In this document: positions 1-8,146 of the stretch, piece by piece | Position numbering within the stretch: the first letter of the stretch is position 1 | Layout: each line of letters opens with the position of its first letter | Origin: Mycolicibacterium wolinskyi | GTDB lineage: Bacteria; Actinomycetota; Actinomycetes; Mycobacteriales; Mycobacteriaceae | Length of the DNA: 64,000 nt | NCBI RefSeq assembly: GCF_002101965.1 | Contig: NZ_LQQA01000031.1 | Span: 1-64,000, forward strand | Direction: 5' to 3' | Translations under genes and position numbers: made by a program | Notes under the pieces: model-generated | Told to the model about the DNA's origin: nothing | Seen by the model: the letters and a program-made list of their open reading frames with translations, nothing else | Databases searched by the model: none

Positions 1-1380
1 GGGCGGGTTCCACGGATTGGGCGCGACGGGCGCGATCGGGGACTGGTTCACCGGGGGCGGCGGGGTCGGTATCAGCGCCGGGTTCGCGGTCCCTGGCACC
101 GGCGGCTGCGGCGTCATCCCCGGCGGCAGTGGCGGATTGGGATCCGCCAGGCTCGGATTCGGATTGATCAGCGGCGGACCGACGGCGATGAGGTTGCCGT
201 TCTCCCCCAGCACCGTGCCCGGCGGTGGGGCCAGATCCTTCGGCGGCTGATAGTTCTGCGGTAGCAGCACGTCGGGCAGGGCCGGTCGGGTTCCCACCAG
301 CGGCGCGGTGTAGCAACTCGGACCCTTCAGCTCCCCGTATTGCGGACAGTCGGCGCGGGTATAGGTGTAGCTGGGCGTGAACGACAGATTCACTCGCATG
401 TTGCCGGTGTCGCGGTCATGCATCCACACCTCGCCGAAGAACTTGTCCGACAGCTGATTCAGCTTGACGAAGGCAGGCACCCAGTGCCGTGAGGTCTGCG
501 CCAGGTTGCCGAGCACCGGGGTCAACTCGGAGGTGATGTTGACCATCCGGTCGGTGTGGTTGTTGAGCGCGGTATGCGTGGCGTTCATGGTGTGCATGCC
601 GCCGCTGATCAAGGTGTCGAGTTGCGAACGTTGCTCGACCAGCACACGCATCGGTTCCACCGCTTGATGCAGCGAGTCGAGCAGTTCCGGTGCGGTGGCC
701 TGCAATCCACGGGTGGCATCGATGAGCGCCGAGACCGTCGTCTCGTCCGCTTCAGCCGCCACGATCGCGTTGGTTTCGTCGATGAGCCGGTTCAACTGGG
801 CGCCGCTGGCGAGGAGTTCGGTACGACGATCCTCGGTGGCCGCGTTGACGGCGGCCAGAATGCCGACCGTCTTGTCCTCGCGGCCGCGCCCGGTCGCGGC
901 CAAGATGTCACGCAGCTTGCTGATGGTTGTCTGGAACAACACCGTCGGCAATTCGGTGTCCTCCGGGATGTGCGCACCGGCCTGGATGGCGGGGCCGGGC
1001 CCCTTATCGACCAGCTGCACCGACGACACCGCAAACACATTGCTGGGCACGACGCGCGCGGTCACCGTGGCCGGAATGGACTTGGCGTACTGGGGATTCA
1101 GGTCGATGTGCACGTAGTTGGGGTTGCCGTGCGCGGCCGGGGTCACCTCCTGAACCATGCCGACCAGCACGCCGTGGTACTTCACGTCCGATCGCTGGGG
1201 CAGCCCGTCGCCGACGTTGACGAGGTTGGCCACCACTCTGACGTAGGGGTCGAGCCGGCCGGTCGACTTGACCAACAGCAGCGCCGTCACGATCGACGCA
1301 ACCGCCAGCAGCGCCACCCCGCAGCCCAGCAGTTGGCGGTCTGACGGCCCGCGGCCGTCCAGCTCAATGGAATTCGGCAA
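1..1380 (-). CDS. Mce family protein, MceA position (C-terminus cut by window edge)
   Basis: First mce gene after the two yrbE genes. Mce proteins form the periplasmic part of lipid/sterol importers whose permeases are the YrbE pair. The frame opens with TTG at 1380, nine bases after the yrbEB stop and in the same frame, and stays open to base 1 (460 codons visible). A membrane anchor is seen at about residues 15-37, then the MCE domain (about 42-120, with GDGLPQRSDVKYHGVLVG). From about residue 380 the protein becomes a proline-rich tail with NPNP, PPLPPG and PPPPVN runs, typical of mycobacterial Mce proteins. TTG is the only start between the preceding in-frame stop and the anchor. Which mce operon this is cannot be decided from sequence alone; the gpsA neighbourhood suggests the mce5 operon of fast growers. 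Confidence 0.85.
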   Translation of the reverse strand, partial: MPNSIELDGRGPSDRQLLGCGVALLAVASIVTALLLVKSTGRLDPYVRVVANLVNVGDGLPQRSDVKYHGVLVGMVQEVTPAAHGNPNYVHIDLNPQYAKSIPATVTARVVPSNVFAVSSVQLVDKGPGPAIQAGAHIPEDTELPTVLFQTTISKLRDILAATGRGREDKTVGILAAVNAATEDRRTELLASGAQLNRLIDETNAIVAAEADETTVSALIDATRGLQATAPELLDSLHQAVEPMRVLVEQRSQLDTLISGGMHTMNATHTALNNHTDRMVNITSELTPVLGNLAQTSRHWVPAFVKLNQLSDKFFGEVWMHDRDTGNMRVNLSFTPSYTYTRADCPQYGELKGPSCYTAPLVGTRPALPDVLLPQNYQPPKDLAPPPGTVLGENGNLIAVGPPLINPNPSLADPNPPLPPGMTPQPPVPGTANPALIPTPPPPVNQSPIAPVAPNPWNPP

Positions 1381-1389
1381 TGTGGTTGT

Positions 1390-2247
1390 TCACCCCCCGA
1401 ACCTCGCCCCGGAATCGACGCTCCACAGGGCCATGGTGAGCAGCATGTTGACCATGATCACGACGGTGATGCTCGCCCTCATGGCGTGGCCGGCCGCCAC
1501 GCCGACCCCGACCGGGCCGCCGCTCGCGTAAAAGCCGTAGTAACACTGGATCGTCGACGCGATCCACACGAAGACGATCGCCTTGAGCAACGAGTAGAGG
1601 ATGTCCTGACCGGACAACATCATCGTGAAGTAGTGCAGATATGAACCGGTCGAACCGCCGCTGATCGCGAAGACCACGAGCTGGCTCGTCAGGTAACTCA
1701 CCGCCAGGCACGCGACGTAGAGCGGCACGATCGCGACCACCGAGGCCACCAACCGCGTCGTCACCAGATACGGAATCGGCCGAATTGCCAAGGCGTTCAA
1801 CGCATCGATCTCCTCGGCGATGCGCATCGAGCCCAGCTGCGCGGTGAACCGGCAGCCCGCCTGCGTCGCGAACGCCAGTGACGCCGCGATCGGCGCCAGC
1901 TCGCGGGTGTTCACCAGTGAGGAGATGATGCCGGTGGCAGGCCCGAGCCCGAGCAGGTCCAAGAAGTTGTACCCCTCGATGCCGACGAGCGCGCCGACGG
2001 TGACGCCGAGCACGATCGCCACCCCCGCGGTGCCGCCGCCGACGACGAGAGAACCGTTGCCCCAAGTGATATCGGACAGCAGCCGGACGAACTCTTTGCG
2101 GTAATGGCGCAGCGCGATCGGGACGGCCACGACGGCCTGGACGAAGAACACCAGCATGTGCCCGAGCCGGATGACCGGCGTCGAGGTGCTCCGGTAGAGC
2201 CGGACCAGCGGCGCCAGCAGTGGCGGCACGAACGTCGATGCCGTCAT
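1390..2247 (-). CDS. YrbEB, MlaE-type permease of an mce transporter
   Basis: 285-residue integral membrane protein of the MlaE/YrbE permease family, partner of YrbEA in an Mce lipid importer. Several hydrophobic segments are visible (about 30-50, 65-90, 190-215, 235-285). The family motif EEIDAL lies at residues 145-150 in the cytoplasmic loop expected to contact the Mkl-type ATPase. The ATG at 2247 is one base after the yrbEA stop, so translation is probably coupled. The ATPase is not in this window, as is usual in mycobacteria. Confidence 0.93.
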   Translation of the reverse strand: MTASTFVPPLLAPLVRLYRSTSTPVIRLGHMLVFFVQAVVAVPIALRHYRKEFVRLLSDITWGNGSLVVGGGTAGVAIVLGVTVGALVGIEGYNFLDLLGLGPATGIISSLVNTRELAPIAASLAFATQAGCRFTAQLGSMRIAEEIDALNALAIRPIPYLVTTRLVASVVAIVPLYVACLAVSYLTSQLVVFAISGGSTGSYLHYFTMMLSGQDILYSLLKAIVFVWIASTIQCYYGFYASGGPVGVGVAAGHAMRASITVVIMVNMLLTMALWSVDSGARFGG

Positions 2248-2248
2248 G

Positions 2249-3118
2249 TCACAGCCCCACTCGCGGGAAAAGCATGATATAGAGCTGGCTGATCGCGACG
2301 TTGACGACCATCAGCACCAGAATCGATTCGACGACGGCCGCGTTGACCGAGTTCGCGACACCCGTCGGCCCGCCGACGGTGGACAGCCCCTTCTGGCACG
2401 ACACCACGGCGACGATCGCGCCGAAGATCACCGCTTTGATCAAGGCAACGATCATGTCCTCGGTGGTCGCGAACGACGAGAAGGTGGCGACGAAGCTGCC
2501 GGGCGCACCGTTCTGGAAGTAGACGTTGAAGAGGTAACTGGCCAGGAACCCGACGAAGCACACCACGCCGGTGAGTGCGACGCCGACCATGACGGCCGCC
2601 GCGAACCGCGGCACCACGAGACGCCGCACCACGGAGACACCCATGACCTCCATCGCGTCGGTTTCCTCGCGCATCGTGCGCGAACCCAGGTCGGCGGTGA
2701 TCGCCGATCCGACCGCGGCGGCCATCAGGATCGCGGCCGTGAGCGACGCGGCCTGCCGGATGACGGCAAGACCGCTGGCGGCGCCGGCGAGCGATGTGGC
2801 GCCGACCTGCCCGGCCAACAGTGCGAACTGGATCGACAGTGTCACCCCGATCGGCAGCGCCACCAGGATCGTCGGCAGCACGGCCGTGCCCGCCATGAAG
2901 GCGCCCTGCCGGATGAACTCCTGCCACTGGAACCGGCCGGTGTACAGGTCGGTGAACAAGTACTGCAGGGTGCGCACTCCGAGGACGAACTGGTCGCCGA
3001 CCGTGGTGAGCGACGCGATCGGATGGCGCCTGACGTAGCCGGTGGTCCAGTCTTCGATGGCGTCGAGCCCGCGATCCCGCCCGACCTCGTCAGACACGCG
3101 CTCAGACGACGCGGTCAT
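2249..3118 (-). CDS. YrbEA, MlaE-type permease, first gene of mce operon
   Basis: 289-residue permease of the MlaE/YrbE family. It has a longer hydrophilic N-terminus (about 1-45) than YrbEB, hydrophobic segments from about 80 onward, and the loop motif EETDAM at 151-156. It is the promoter-proximal gene of the mce operon. The ATG at 3118 directly follows an AAAGAGAGG purine tract. No FadR-type (Mce1R) or TetR-type (Mce3R) mce regulator is adjacent; the upstream 413 bases are non-coding. Confidence 0.93.
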   Translation of the reverse strand: MTASSERVSDEVGRDRGLDAIEDWTTGYVRRHPIASLTTVGDQFVLGVRTLQYLFTDLYTGRFQWQEFIRQGAFMAGTAVLPTILVALPIGVTLSIQFALLAGQVGATSLAGAASGLAVIRQAASLTAAILMAAAVGSAITADLGSRTMREETDAMEVMGVSVVRRLVVPRFAAAVMVGVALTGVVCFVGFLASYLFNVYFQNGAPGSFVATFSSFATTEDMIVALIKAVIFGAIVAVVSCQKGLSTVGGPTGVANSVNAAVVESILVLMVVNVAISQLYIMLFPRVGL

Positions 3119-3531
3119 CCTCTCTCTTTACGAGATTGAGTAGGCACAGTTGAATCCCTCCCGACGCCCGCAGAGCCTTAACTCGCAGTGGTTGGCACGG
3201 TATAGCCGCCGCTGTGCCGTCGTCAACGTTTTGCGGAATTCTCATTCACTTAGTTCGTCGAACCCGGGCGATTCCGGCAAGAAAGGACCACGCCAGCCGT
3301 CAGTGGCATCGCCGCAGCGGCTCAGCCGCTGCGGCTGAGATCGCGTGGAAACCGGGATAAGTCAACATATTCGAACGAATGGGCACACGAATCAGCACGG
3401 GCCGGGCGCGCAGCGACGAGAGGCGCACCGAACTTCCCGGTGCGCCTACCCAAGCCTCGTGCTCAGTATGCACGTTAACTTTACTGGCGTAGGGGAAACG
3501 CGCGAAAATGCGAGAAAAATGCCGGGGCGAC
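3119..3531. other. Intergenic region upstream of the mce operon
   Basis: 413 bases between the yrbEA start and the ArsR-like gene stop. No convincing gene is seen in any frame. It should contain the mce operon promoter on the minus strand. The only clear structure is the perfect hairpin at 3312-3334. Confidence 0.6.
3312..3334. terminator. 10-bp perfect hairpin, possible terminator or operator
   Basis: CCGCAGCGGC, three-base loop TCA, GCCGCTGCGG. No T tract follows on either strand. It lies about 200 bases downstream of the ArsR-like gene and about 190 upstream of yrbEA, so it could end the former transcript or be a regulatory site for the latter. Confidence 0.4.
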
Positions 3532-3867
3532 TCAGCCGGCCTGGCCGGCTTCCCGATTGGCTTGCCCGACAATCGAATCCAGCAGACCCGGGATCGCGGC
3601 ATCGACATCCTCGGTCCGCAGCCGCTGGTGCGTGTGCCCATCGGCAGGCTCGCGCTCGATGAGTCCGGCGTCGCGCAGGATGTTGAAGTGGTGGGTGGCC
3701 GTCGATTTGTTGATGCCGTCGTAGAGGGCCGCGCACCTCACCGGACCGCCGGCGTTGTGGAGGCGGCGCACCATCTCCAGTCGCACGGGATCCTGCAGCG
3801 CGCACAGCACCTGGTGGATCGACGCGACAGGGCGGCGGACCGCCCCGGCTACTGACGCCTCTCCCAT
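3532..3867 (-). CDS. ArsR-like winged-helix transcriptional repressor
   Basis: 111-residue regulator. The winged helix spans about residues 18-95: QDPVRLEMVRRL, then RCAALYDGINKSTATHH as the turn and recognition helix, then LIEREPADGHTHQRLR as the wing. No CxC-type metal motif is seen, so a non-metal ligand is more likely. The ATG at 3867 is chosen because the domain starts right after it; the much longer open frame upstream is the antisense of the MFS gene. It is divergent from the MFS gene with an 18-bp inverted repeat between them, suggesting it represses the transporter and itself. Confidence 0.88.
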   Translation of the reverse strand: MGEASVAGAVRRPVASIHQVLCALQDPVRLEMVRRLHNAGGPVRCAALYDGINKSTATHHFNILRDAGLIEREPADGHTHQRLRTEDVDAAIPGLLDSIVGQANREAGQAG

Positions 3868-3891
3868 GTGCCCTCCATCACCGGTAAATAA

Positions 3892-3946
3892 GTTTGATGA
3901 CGATCGAACCCGGCGTACGCTCGGTGAAGTTCGATCATCATCAAAC
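3892..3946. promoter_or_regulatory. 18-bp inverted repeat, likely operator between ArsR-like gene and MFS gene
   Basis: GTTTGATGACGATCGAAC at 3892-3909 and GTTCGATCATCATCAAAC at 3929-3946 are inverted copies with a single mismatch and a 19-base spacer. They sit in the divergent promoter region, 25 bases upstream of the repressor ATG and 20 upstream of the MFS ATG. Confidence 0.75.
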
Positions 3947-3966
3947 CTACCCCAAGAGGAGTGACG

Positions 3967-5187
3967 ATGACGCCCGTCGCGGTGGATGGCGCGCTCGGTC
4001 TGAAAGAACAGCGCACGCAGCGCTGGGCCTACCCGCTGCTGCTTGTCCTCAGCGGCGTCGCACTCGGGGTATCGGGTGTGCCCGCACCGCTGTACGGCAT
4101 CTACGAGACGGCCTGGCACCTGACGCCACTGGCCACCACGATCGTGTTCGCGGTCTACGCCATCGCGGCCCTGGCGGCCGTTCTGGTGTCGGGCCGGATC
4201 TCCGACGTCATCGGCCGCAAGCCGGTGCTGCTCTTCGCGCTCGTCGCGATGATCGTGGGACTCGGAGTGTTCCTGGTGGCCGACACCATGGCACTGCTGC
4301 TGGTCGCCAGGACCATCCACGGCGCCGCCGTCGGCTCGATCGTGGTGGTCGCCGCGGCTGCGCTCCTCGACCTGCGGCCGCACCTCGGGGTGCGCTCCGG
4401 CCAGCTCAGCGGTGTCGCGTTCAACATCGGGATGACGGTCGCGATCGTCGGCTCGGCCATGCTGGCGCAGTACGCCCCGCATCCGTTGCGCACACCGTAC
4501 GCCGTGGTGGCTGTCGTCTGCGTCATCGTCGGCGTCGGCGTGATCGCGCTGCGGGAAACGCACACCACCCGGTCGTCGGGGCCGATCCGGATCTCCAAAC
4601 CCGCGGTGTCCCAAGAGATCCGGTCCGACTTCTGGTTCGCCGCACTCGGCGCGATGGCGTCGTGGTCGGTGCTCGGGGTACTGCTGTCGCTCTATCCTTC
4701 GCTGGCCGCGCACCAGACTCACATCGACAACCTGTTGTTCGGCGGAGGCGTGGTCGGGGTGACTGCGTTCTCCGCGGCGCTGGTCCAGCTCGCCGCAACG
4801 CGCATCCCGGCCCACCGCGCCGCGATCCTGGGCGACGTCGGTATGGCGATCACGCTCCTGCTGACAGTCCCGGTGCTGCTGACCCACTCCTGGCCGCTGG
4901 TGTTCGTGGCCGCGGCGCTGCTCGGCGCAACTTTCGGGCTCGGGTTCGGCGGGTCGTTGCGCCACCTCTCACACGTCGTCCCCGCCGACCAACGCGGCGA
5001 GACGATGTCGGCGTTCTACGTGCTGGCCTACACCGCGATGGCCGTTCCCACGCTGCTCGCGGGCTGGGCCGCCACGCGGTGGAACCTCGCGACGGTCTTT
5101 CCCTGGTTCGCCGCGGCGGTCGCGCTGGCCTGCCTCACCGCGGCCGCGATCGGCGCGCGCTCGATCCGCGCCGCCAAACGCGGCTGA
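3967..5187 (+). CDS. MFS transporter, efflux type
   Basis: 406-residue major facilitator with about 12 membrane segments. The loop 2-3 motif GRISDVIGRKPVLL at about 77-90 is the family signature. The start is taken as ATG 3967 because AAGAGGAG (3953-3960) is then at normal spacing; GTG 3961 would touch the ribosome site. Divergence from an ArsR-like repressor with a shared operator is the usual layout of an inducible drug or metabolite exporter. The substrate cannot be read from the sequence. Confidence 0.88.
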   Translation: MTPVAVDGALGLKEQRTQRWAYPLLLVLSGVALGVSGVPAPLYGIYETAWHLTPLATTIVFAVYAIAALAAVLVSGRISDVIGRKPVLLFALVAMIVGLGVFLVADTMALLLVARTIHGAAVGSIVVVAAAALLDLRPHLGVRSGQLSGVAFNIGMTVAIVGSAMLAQYAPHPLRTPYAVVAVVCVIVGVGVIALRETHTTRSSGPIRISKPAVSQEIRSDFWFAALGAMASWSVLGVLLSLYPSLAAHQTHIDNLLFGGGVVGVTAFSAALVQLAATRIPAHRAAILGDVGMAITLLLTVPVLLTHSWPLVFVAAALLGATFGLGFGGSLRHLSHVVPADQRGETMSAFYVLAYTAMAVPTLLAGWAATRWNLATVFPWFAAAVALACLTAAAIGARSIRAAKRG

Positions 5188-5228
5188 GACAGTTCAGCAA
5201 CTTGCGGTCAAGGGCCGCATCCCGGCAA

Positions 5229-5234
5229 TACGCT
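5229..5234 (+). promoter_or_regulatory. -10 element of leaderless gpsA promoter
   Basis: TACGCT followed by exactly seven bases and then ATG 5242. This fits a TAnnnT -10 box with transcription starting at the A of the start codon. No ribosome binding site is seen. Confidence 0.5.
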
Positions 5235-5241
5235 GATCGCC

Positions 5242-6267
5242 ATGGCACCAGCGCAACGCGAACCGAACGTCGTCGTCCTCGGTGGCGGCTCCTGGGGCAC
5301 CACCGTGGCCTCGATCTGCGCGCGGCGCGGCCCGACGCTGCAGTGGGTGCGGTCGGCGGAGACCGCAAAGGACATCAACGACAATCACCGCAATTCCCGG
5401 TATCTGGGCGACGAGGTGGCGCTGCCGGACAACCTCAAGGCCACCAATGACTTCTCGGAGGCCGCGAACTGTGCCGACGTGATCGTGATGGGTGTGCCGT
5501 CGCACGGTTTCCGCGGTGTCCTCATGGAGCTGGCGCGCGAACTCCGCCCGTGGGTGCCGGTGGTGTCGCTGGTCAAGGGGTTGGAACAGGGCACCAACAT
5601 GCGGATGAGCGAGATCGTCGACGAGGTGCTGCCGGGTCACCCGGCGGGCATCCTGGCCGGGCCGAACATCGCGCGCGAGGTCGCCGAGGGCTATGCCGCC
5701 GCGGCCGTGCTCGCCATGCCCGACCAGCACTTGGCGGCCAAGCTCGCGGAGTTGTTCCGCACCAAGCGTTTTCGCACATACACCACCGATGACGTGACCG
5801 GTGTCGAGATGGCCGGGGCGTTGAAGAACGTCTATGCCATCGCAGTCGGCATGGGCTACTCACTGGGTATCGGCGAGAACACGCGTGCCATGGTGATGGC
5901 GCGGGCGGTCCGCGAGATGGCCAAGATGGGCGAGGCGGCAGGCGGGCACCGCGACACGTTCGCCGGCCTGGCCGGCATGGGCGATCTCATCGTCACCTGC
6001 ACCAGCCAGCGCAGCCGCAACCGCCACGTCGGCGAGCAACTCGGCGCGGGCAAGAAGATCGACGAAATCATCGCCTCGATGAACCAGGTCGCCGAGGGCG
6101 TCAAGGCCGCGAGCGTGATCATGGAGTTCGCCGACAAGTTCGGTCTCAACATGCCGATCGCCCGCGAAGTCGACGCGGTGATCAACCACGGCTCGACCGT
6201 CGAGGAGGCCTACCGCGGTCTCATGGCCGAGAAGACCGGCCACGAGGTGCACAGCTCGGGATTCTGA
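5242..6267 (+). CDS. gpsA: NAD(P)-dependent glycerol-3-phosphate dehydrogenase
   Basis: 341-residue cytosolic enzyme reducing dihydroxyacetone phosphate to sn-glycerol 3-phosphate for phospholipid synthesis. The Rossmann motif GGGSWGT is at 14-20, the GPNIARE segment near 140, catalytic Lys195 in ALKNVYAIAVGM, and the substrate-binding stretch LAGMGDLIVTC near 243-253. Length and motifs are canonical. It corresponds to gpdA1 (Rv0564c) of M. tuberculosis, where it lies beside htpX; here about 10 kb of other genes separates the two. Confidence 0.96.
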   Translation: MAPAQREPNVVVLGGGSWGTTVASICARRGPTLQWVRSAETAKDINDNHRNSRYLGDEVALPDNLKATNDFSEAANCADVIVMGVPSHGFRGVLMELARELRPWVPVVSLVKGLEQGTNMRMSEIVDEVLPGHPAGILAGPNIAREVAEGYAAAAVLAMPDQHLAAKLAELFRTKRFRTYTTDDVTGVEMAGALKNVYAIAVGMGYSLGIGENTRAMVMARAVREMAKMGEAAGGHRDTFAGLAGMGDLIVTCTSQRSRNRHVGEQLGAGKKIDEIIASMNQVAEGVKAASVIMEFADKFGLNMPIAREVDAVINHGSTVEEAYRGLMAEKTGHEVHSSGF

Positions 6268-6270
6268 AAC

Positions 6271-6894
6271 TCAGTCGCCACGCACGGCGGCGCGGAAGTC
6301 CTCGGCACCGACGGGCGGGGCGATCGTCCACAGCACTTCGGCCTCGCCGTCGGTCGGATTGTGCCAGTCGTGCAGCCGCGTCGCGTCGAACGTGAGGCAG
6401 TCGCCGGTGTCTAGGACGGTGTTCTCGCCGTCGACGGCGATGCTGAGCCGGCCCCGCAGCACGTAGACGAAAACCGTTGCGGCGTCGAGTCGATAGGCCC
6501 CGCCCGAACCGCCGCCCGGGCGCATCACGGTGTGCATCACCTGCACGTGCCGCTCGGCTTTCGGGGTCAGCAGCTCCTCGCGTACGTCGACCCCGCCCAT
6601 CTCGAGCGGTGCGCCGGCTCCACTGCGCACGACCGGCGCGGACGGGTACTCGAACAGGTCACCGATCCCGATCTCCAACGCGTCGCAGATCCGCATCAGC
6701 ACCGGAACCGACACATTGGTCATGCCGCGCTCGGCGAGGCTCAGGAAACCTTTCGTCACCTCGGCCCGCACGGCCACCTCCGTCAGGCTCAGCCCGCGCT
6801 CGCGGCGGAACTCGCGCAGCCGGGCCCCGGCACGGCCCATCCCCGTCTCTGCGCTGTCCGGCACAGCAGTCCTCCCCCGTGTGTTGACGGCCAT
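6271..6894 (-). CDS. XRE-family regulator with C-terminal cupin domain
   Basis: 207-residue regulator. The helix-turn-helix spans about residues 26-80 (LSLTEVAVRAEVTKGFLSLAERG as the turn and recognition helix). A cupin sensor domain follows at about 105-200 with beta-barrel motifs such as GDCLTFDATRLHDWHNP. This architecture is that of PuuR-like repressors of amine, amino-acid and alcohol catabolism. ATG 6894 is preferred over the start seven codons upstream because the longer form would cover the promoter. It is divergent from the dehydrogenase-permease pair and probably controls it. Confidence 0.87.
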   Translation of the reverse strand: MAVNTRGRTAVPDSAETGMGRAGARLREFRRERGLSLTEVAVRAEVTKGFLSLAERGMTNVSVPVLMRICDALEIGIGDLFEYPSAPVVRSGAGAPLEMGGVDVREELLTPKAERHVQVMHTVMRPGGGSGGAYRLDAATVFVYVLRGRLSIAVDGENTVLDTGDCLTFDATRLHDWHNPTDGEAEVLWTIAPPVGAEDFRAAVRGD

Positions 6895-6896
6895 TC

Positions 6897-6929
6897 GTTT
6901 AGTGGTGTAAAACACGTCGCAGCGTTTTA
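6897..6929. promoter_or_regulatory. TAAAAC/GTTTTA inverted repeats, candidate operator of the XRE-cupin regulator
   Basis: TAAAAC (6908-6913) and GTTTTA (6924-6929) form a perfect inverted repeat with a ten-base spacer, and a third half-site GTTTA lies at 6897-6901. AT-rich repeats of this kind stand out in this GC-rich divergent promoter. Confidence 0.5.
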
Positions 6930-6982
6930 TGGCATTGAACCCTACACGCGGTCATGCCCCCCGATTAAAGAAAGGCACGGCG

Positions 6983-8128
6983 GTGTCCGCACCTCAAACC
7001 GACCAATCGCAGGACACGACACAGATCCGGGCCGCCGTCTTCGACGGCGACGGCACCATCACGGTCGAGACGGTCGACCTCGCCGCGCCCGGCCCGGGCG
7101 AGGTCCGCGTCAAGGTCGCCGCCGCGGGCGTATGCCACTCCGACCTGCACGTCACCACCCGCGCCTGGGACGTCCCGGCACCGGTCGTGCTCGGGCACGA
7201 GGGCTCCGGTGTGGTCACCGCGGTGGGCGCGGGCGTCGACGACCTCGAGCCCGGCGACCATGTGGTGCTGAGCTGGGTTCCCGGTTGTGGCGAGTGCCGG
7301 GCATGTAAGGCCGGCCGGCCGGCGCAGTGTTCGCTGGTCGCCTCGGTCGTCGCGGCGGGTGGCACGCTCTACGACGGCACCACGCGGCTGTCCAACGAGC
7401 GCGGCCCGATCCACCACTACCTCGGCGTCTCGTCGTATGCCGAACAGGTGGTCGTCCCGCGCAGCGGCGCGATCAAGGTCCGCAAGGACGCACCGCTCGA
7501 GGACATCGCCATCGTCGGCTGCGCGATCGCGACCGGCGTTGGTGCGGTCCGCAACACCGCAGGCGTCCAGCCCGGTTCGACCGTAGCGGTGATCGGCTGC
7601 GGTGGCGTCGGCCTGGCGTGCGTCCAGGGCGCGCGGCTGGCCGGCGCGGAACGCATCGTCGCGGTCGACGTCGTGGCCGAAAAGCTTGACCTGGCCCGCA
7701 AACTCGGCGCCACCGACGTGGTGGACGCATCCGCGACCGACGATGTCGTGGCCGCGTTGCGCGATGTCGTCGCCGACGGCTTCGACTATGTGTTCGACGC
7801 GATCGGCAAGATCGTCACCACCGAGCAGGCCATCGCCGCACTGGGCCTCGGCGGTGCTGCGGTCATCGTCGGCCTGCCCCCGGCAGGCGAGCGCGCGACC
7901 TTCGACCCGCTCGCGCTTGCCGAAGGCGATCAGCGAATCCTCGGCTCCAACTACGGATCCGCCGTGCCCGAGCGTGACATCCCCGCGCTCGTCGACGAGG
8001 TCATGGCGGGCAACCTCGACCTCGCCTCGATGATCTCCGGGCGCAGGCCGCTCGACGAAGCCGCGGCCGCGCTCGACGACCTCGCCGCCGGACACGCGCT
8101 GCGCCAACTCCTCATCCCCTCCGCCTGA
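6983..8128 (+). CDS. Zinc-dependent alcohol dehydrogenase, MDR superfamily
   Basis: 381-residue medium-chain dehydrogenase. Catalytic zinc ligands are Cys51 in GVCHSDLH and the GHE motif at 71-73; the structural zinc set is Cys102, 105, 108 and 116. The nucleotide motif GCGGVG is near 204-209, followed by an acidic residue (VDVV), which favours NAD(H). GTG 6983 is chosen because AAGAAAGG lies at correct spacing; an upstream in-frame ATG at 6929 sits inside the operator. The permease gene follows after 18 bases, so the pair probably imports and oxidises one alcohol, amine or amino-alcohol under the XRE-cupin regulator. The substrate is unknown. Confidence 0.9.
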   Translation: MSAPQTDQSQDTTQIRAAVFDGDGTITVETVDLAAPGPGEVRVKVAAAGVCHSDLHVTTRAWDVPAPVVLGHEGSGVVTAVGAGVDDLEPGDHVVLSWVPGCGECRACKAGRPAQCSLVASVVAAGGTLYDGTTRLSNERGPIHHYLGVSSYAEQVVVPRSGAIKVRKDAPLEDIAIVGCAIATGVGAVRNTAGVQPGSTVAVIGCGGVGLACVQGARLAGAERIVAVDVVAEKLDLARKLGATDVVDASATDDVVAALRDVVADGFDYVFDAIGKIVTTEQAIAALGLGGAAVIVGLPPAGERATFDPLALAEGDQRILGSNYGSAVPERDIPALVDEVMAGNLDLASMISGRRPLDEAAAALDDLAAGHALRQLLIPSA

Positions 8129-8146
8129 TCAGAATCGAGAGACTCA

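Noticed and set aside
3868..4965. Long minus-strand open frame continuing upstream of the ArsR-like gene
   Set aside because: It is antisense to the MFS gene, with composition rich in Arg, His, Asp and Gln typical of GC-rich shadows; only the last 111 residues look like protein.
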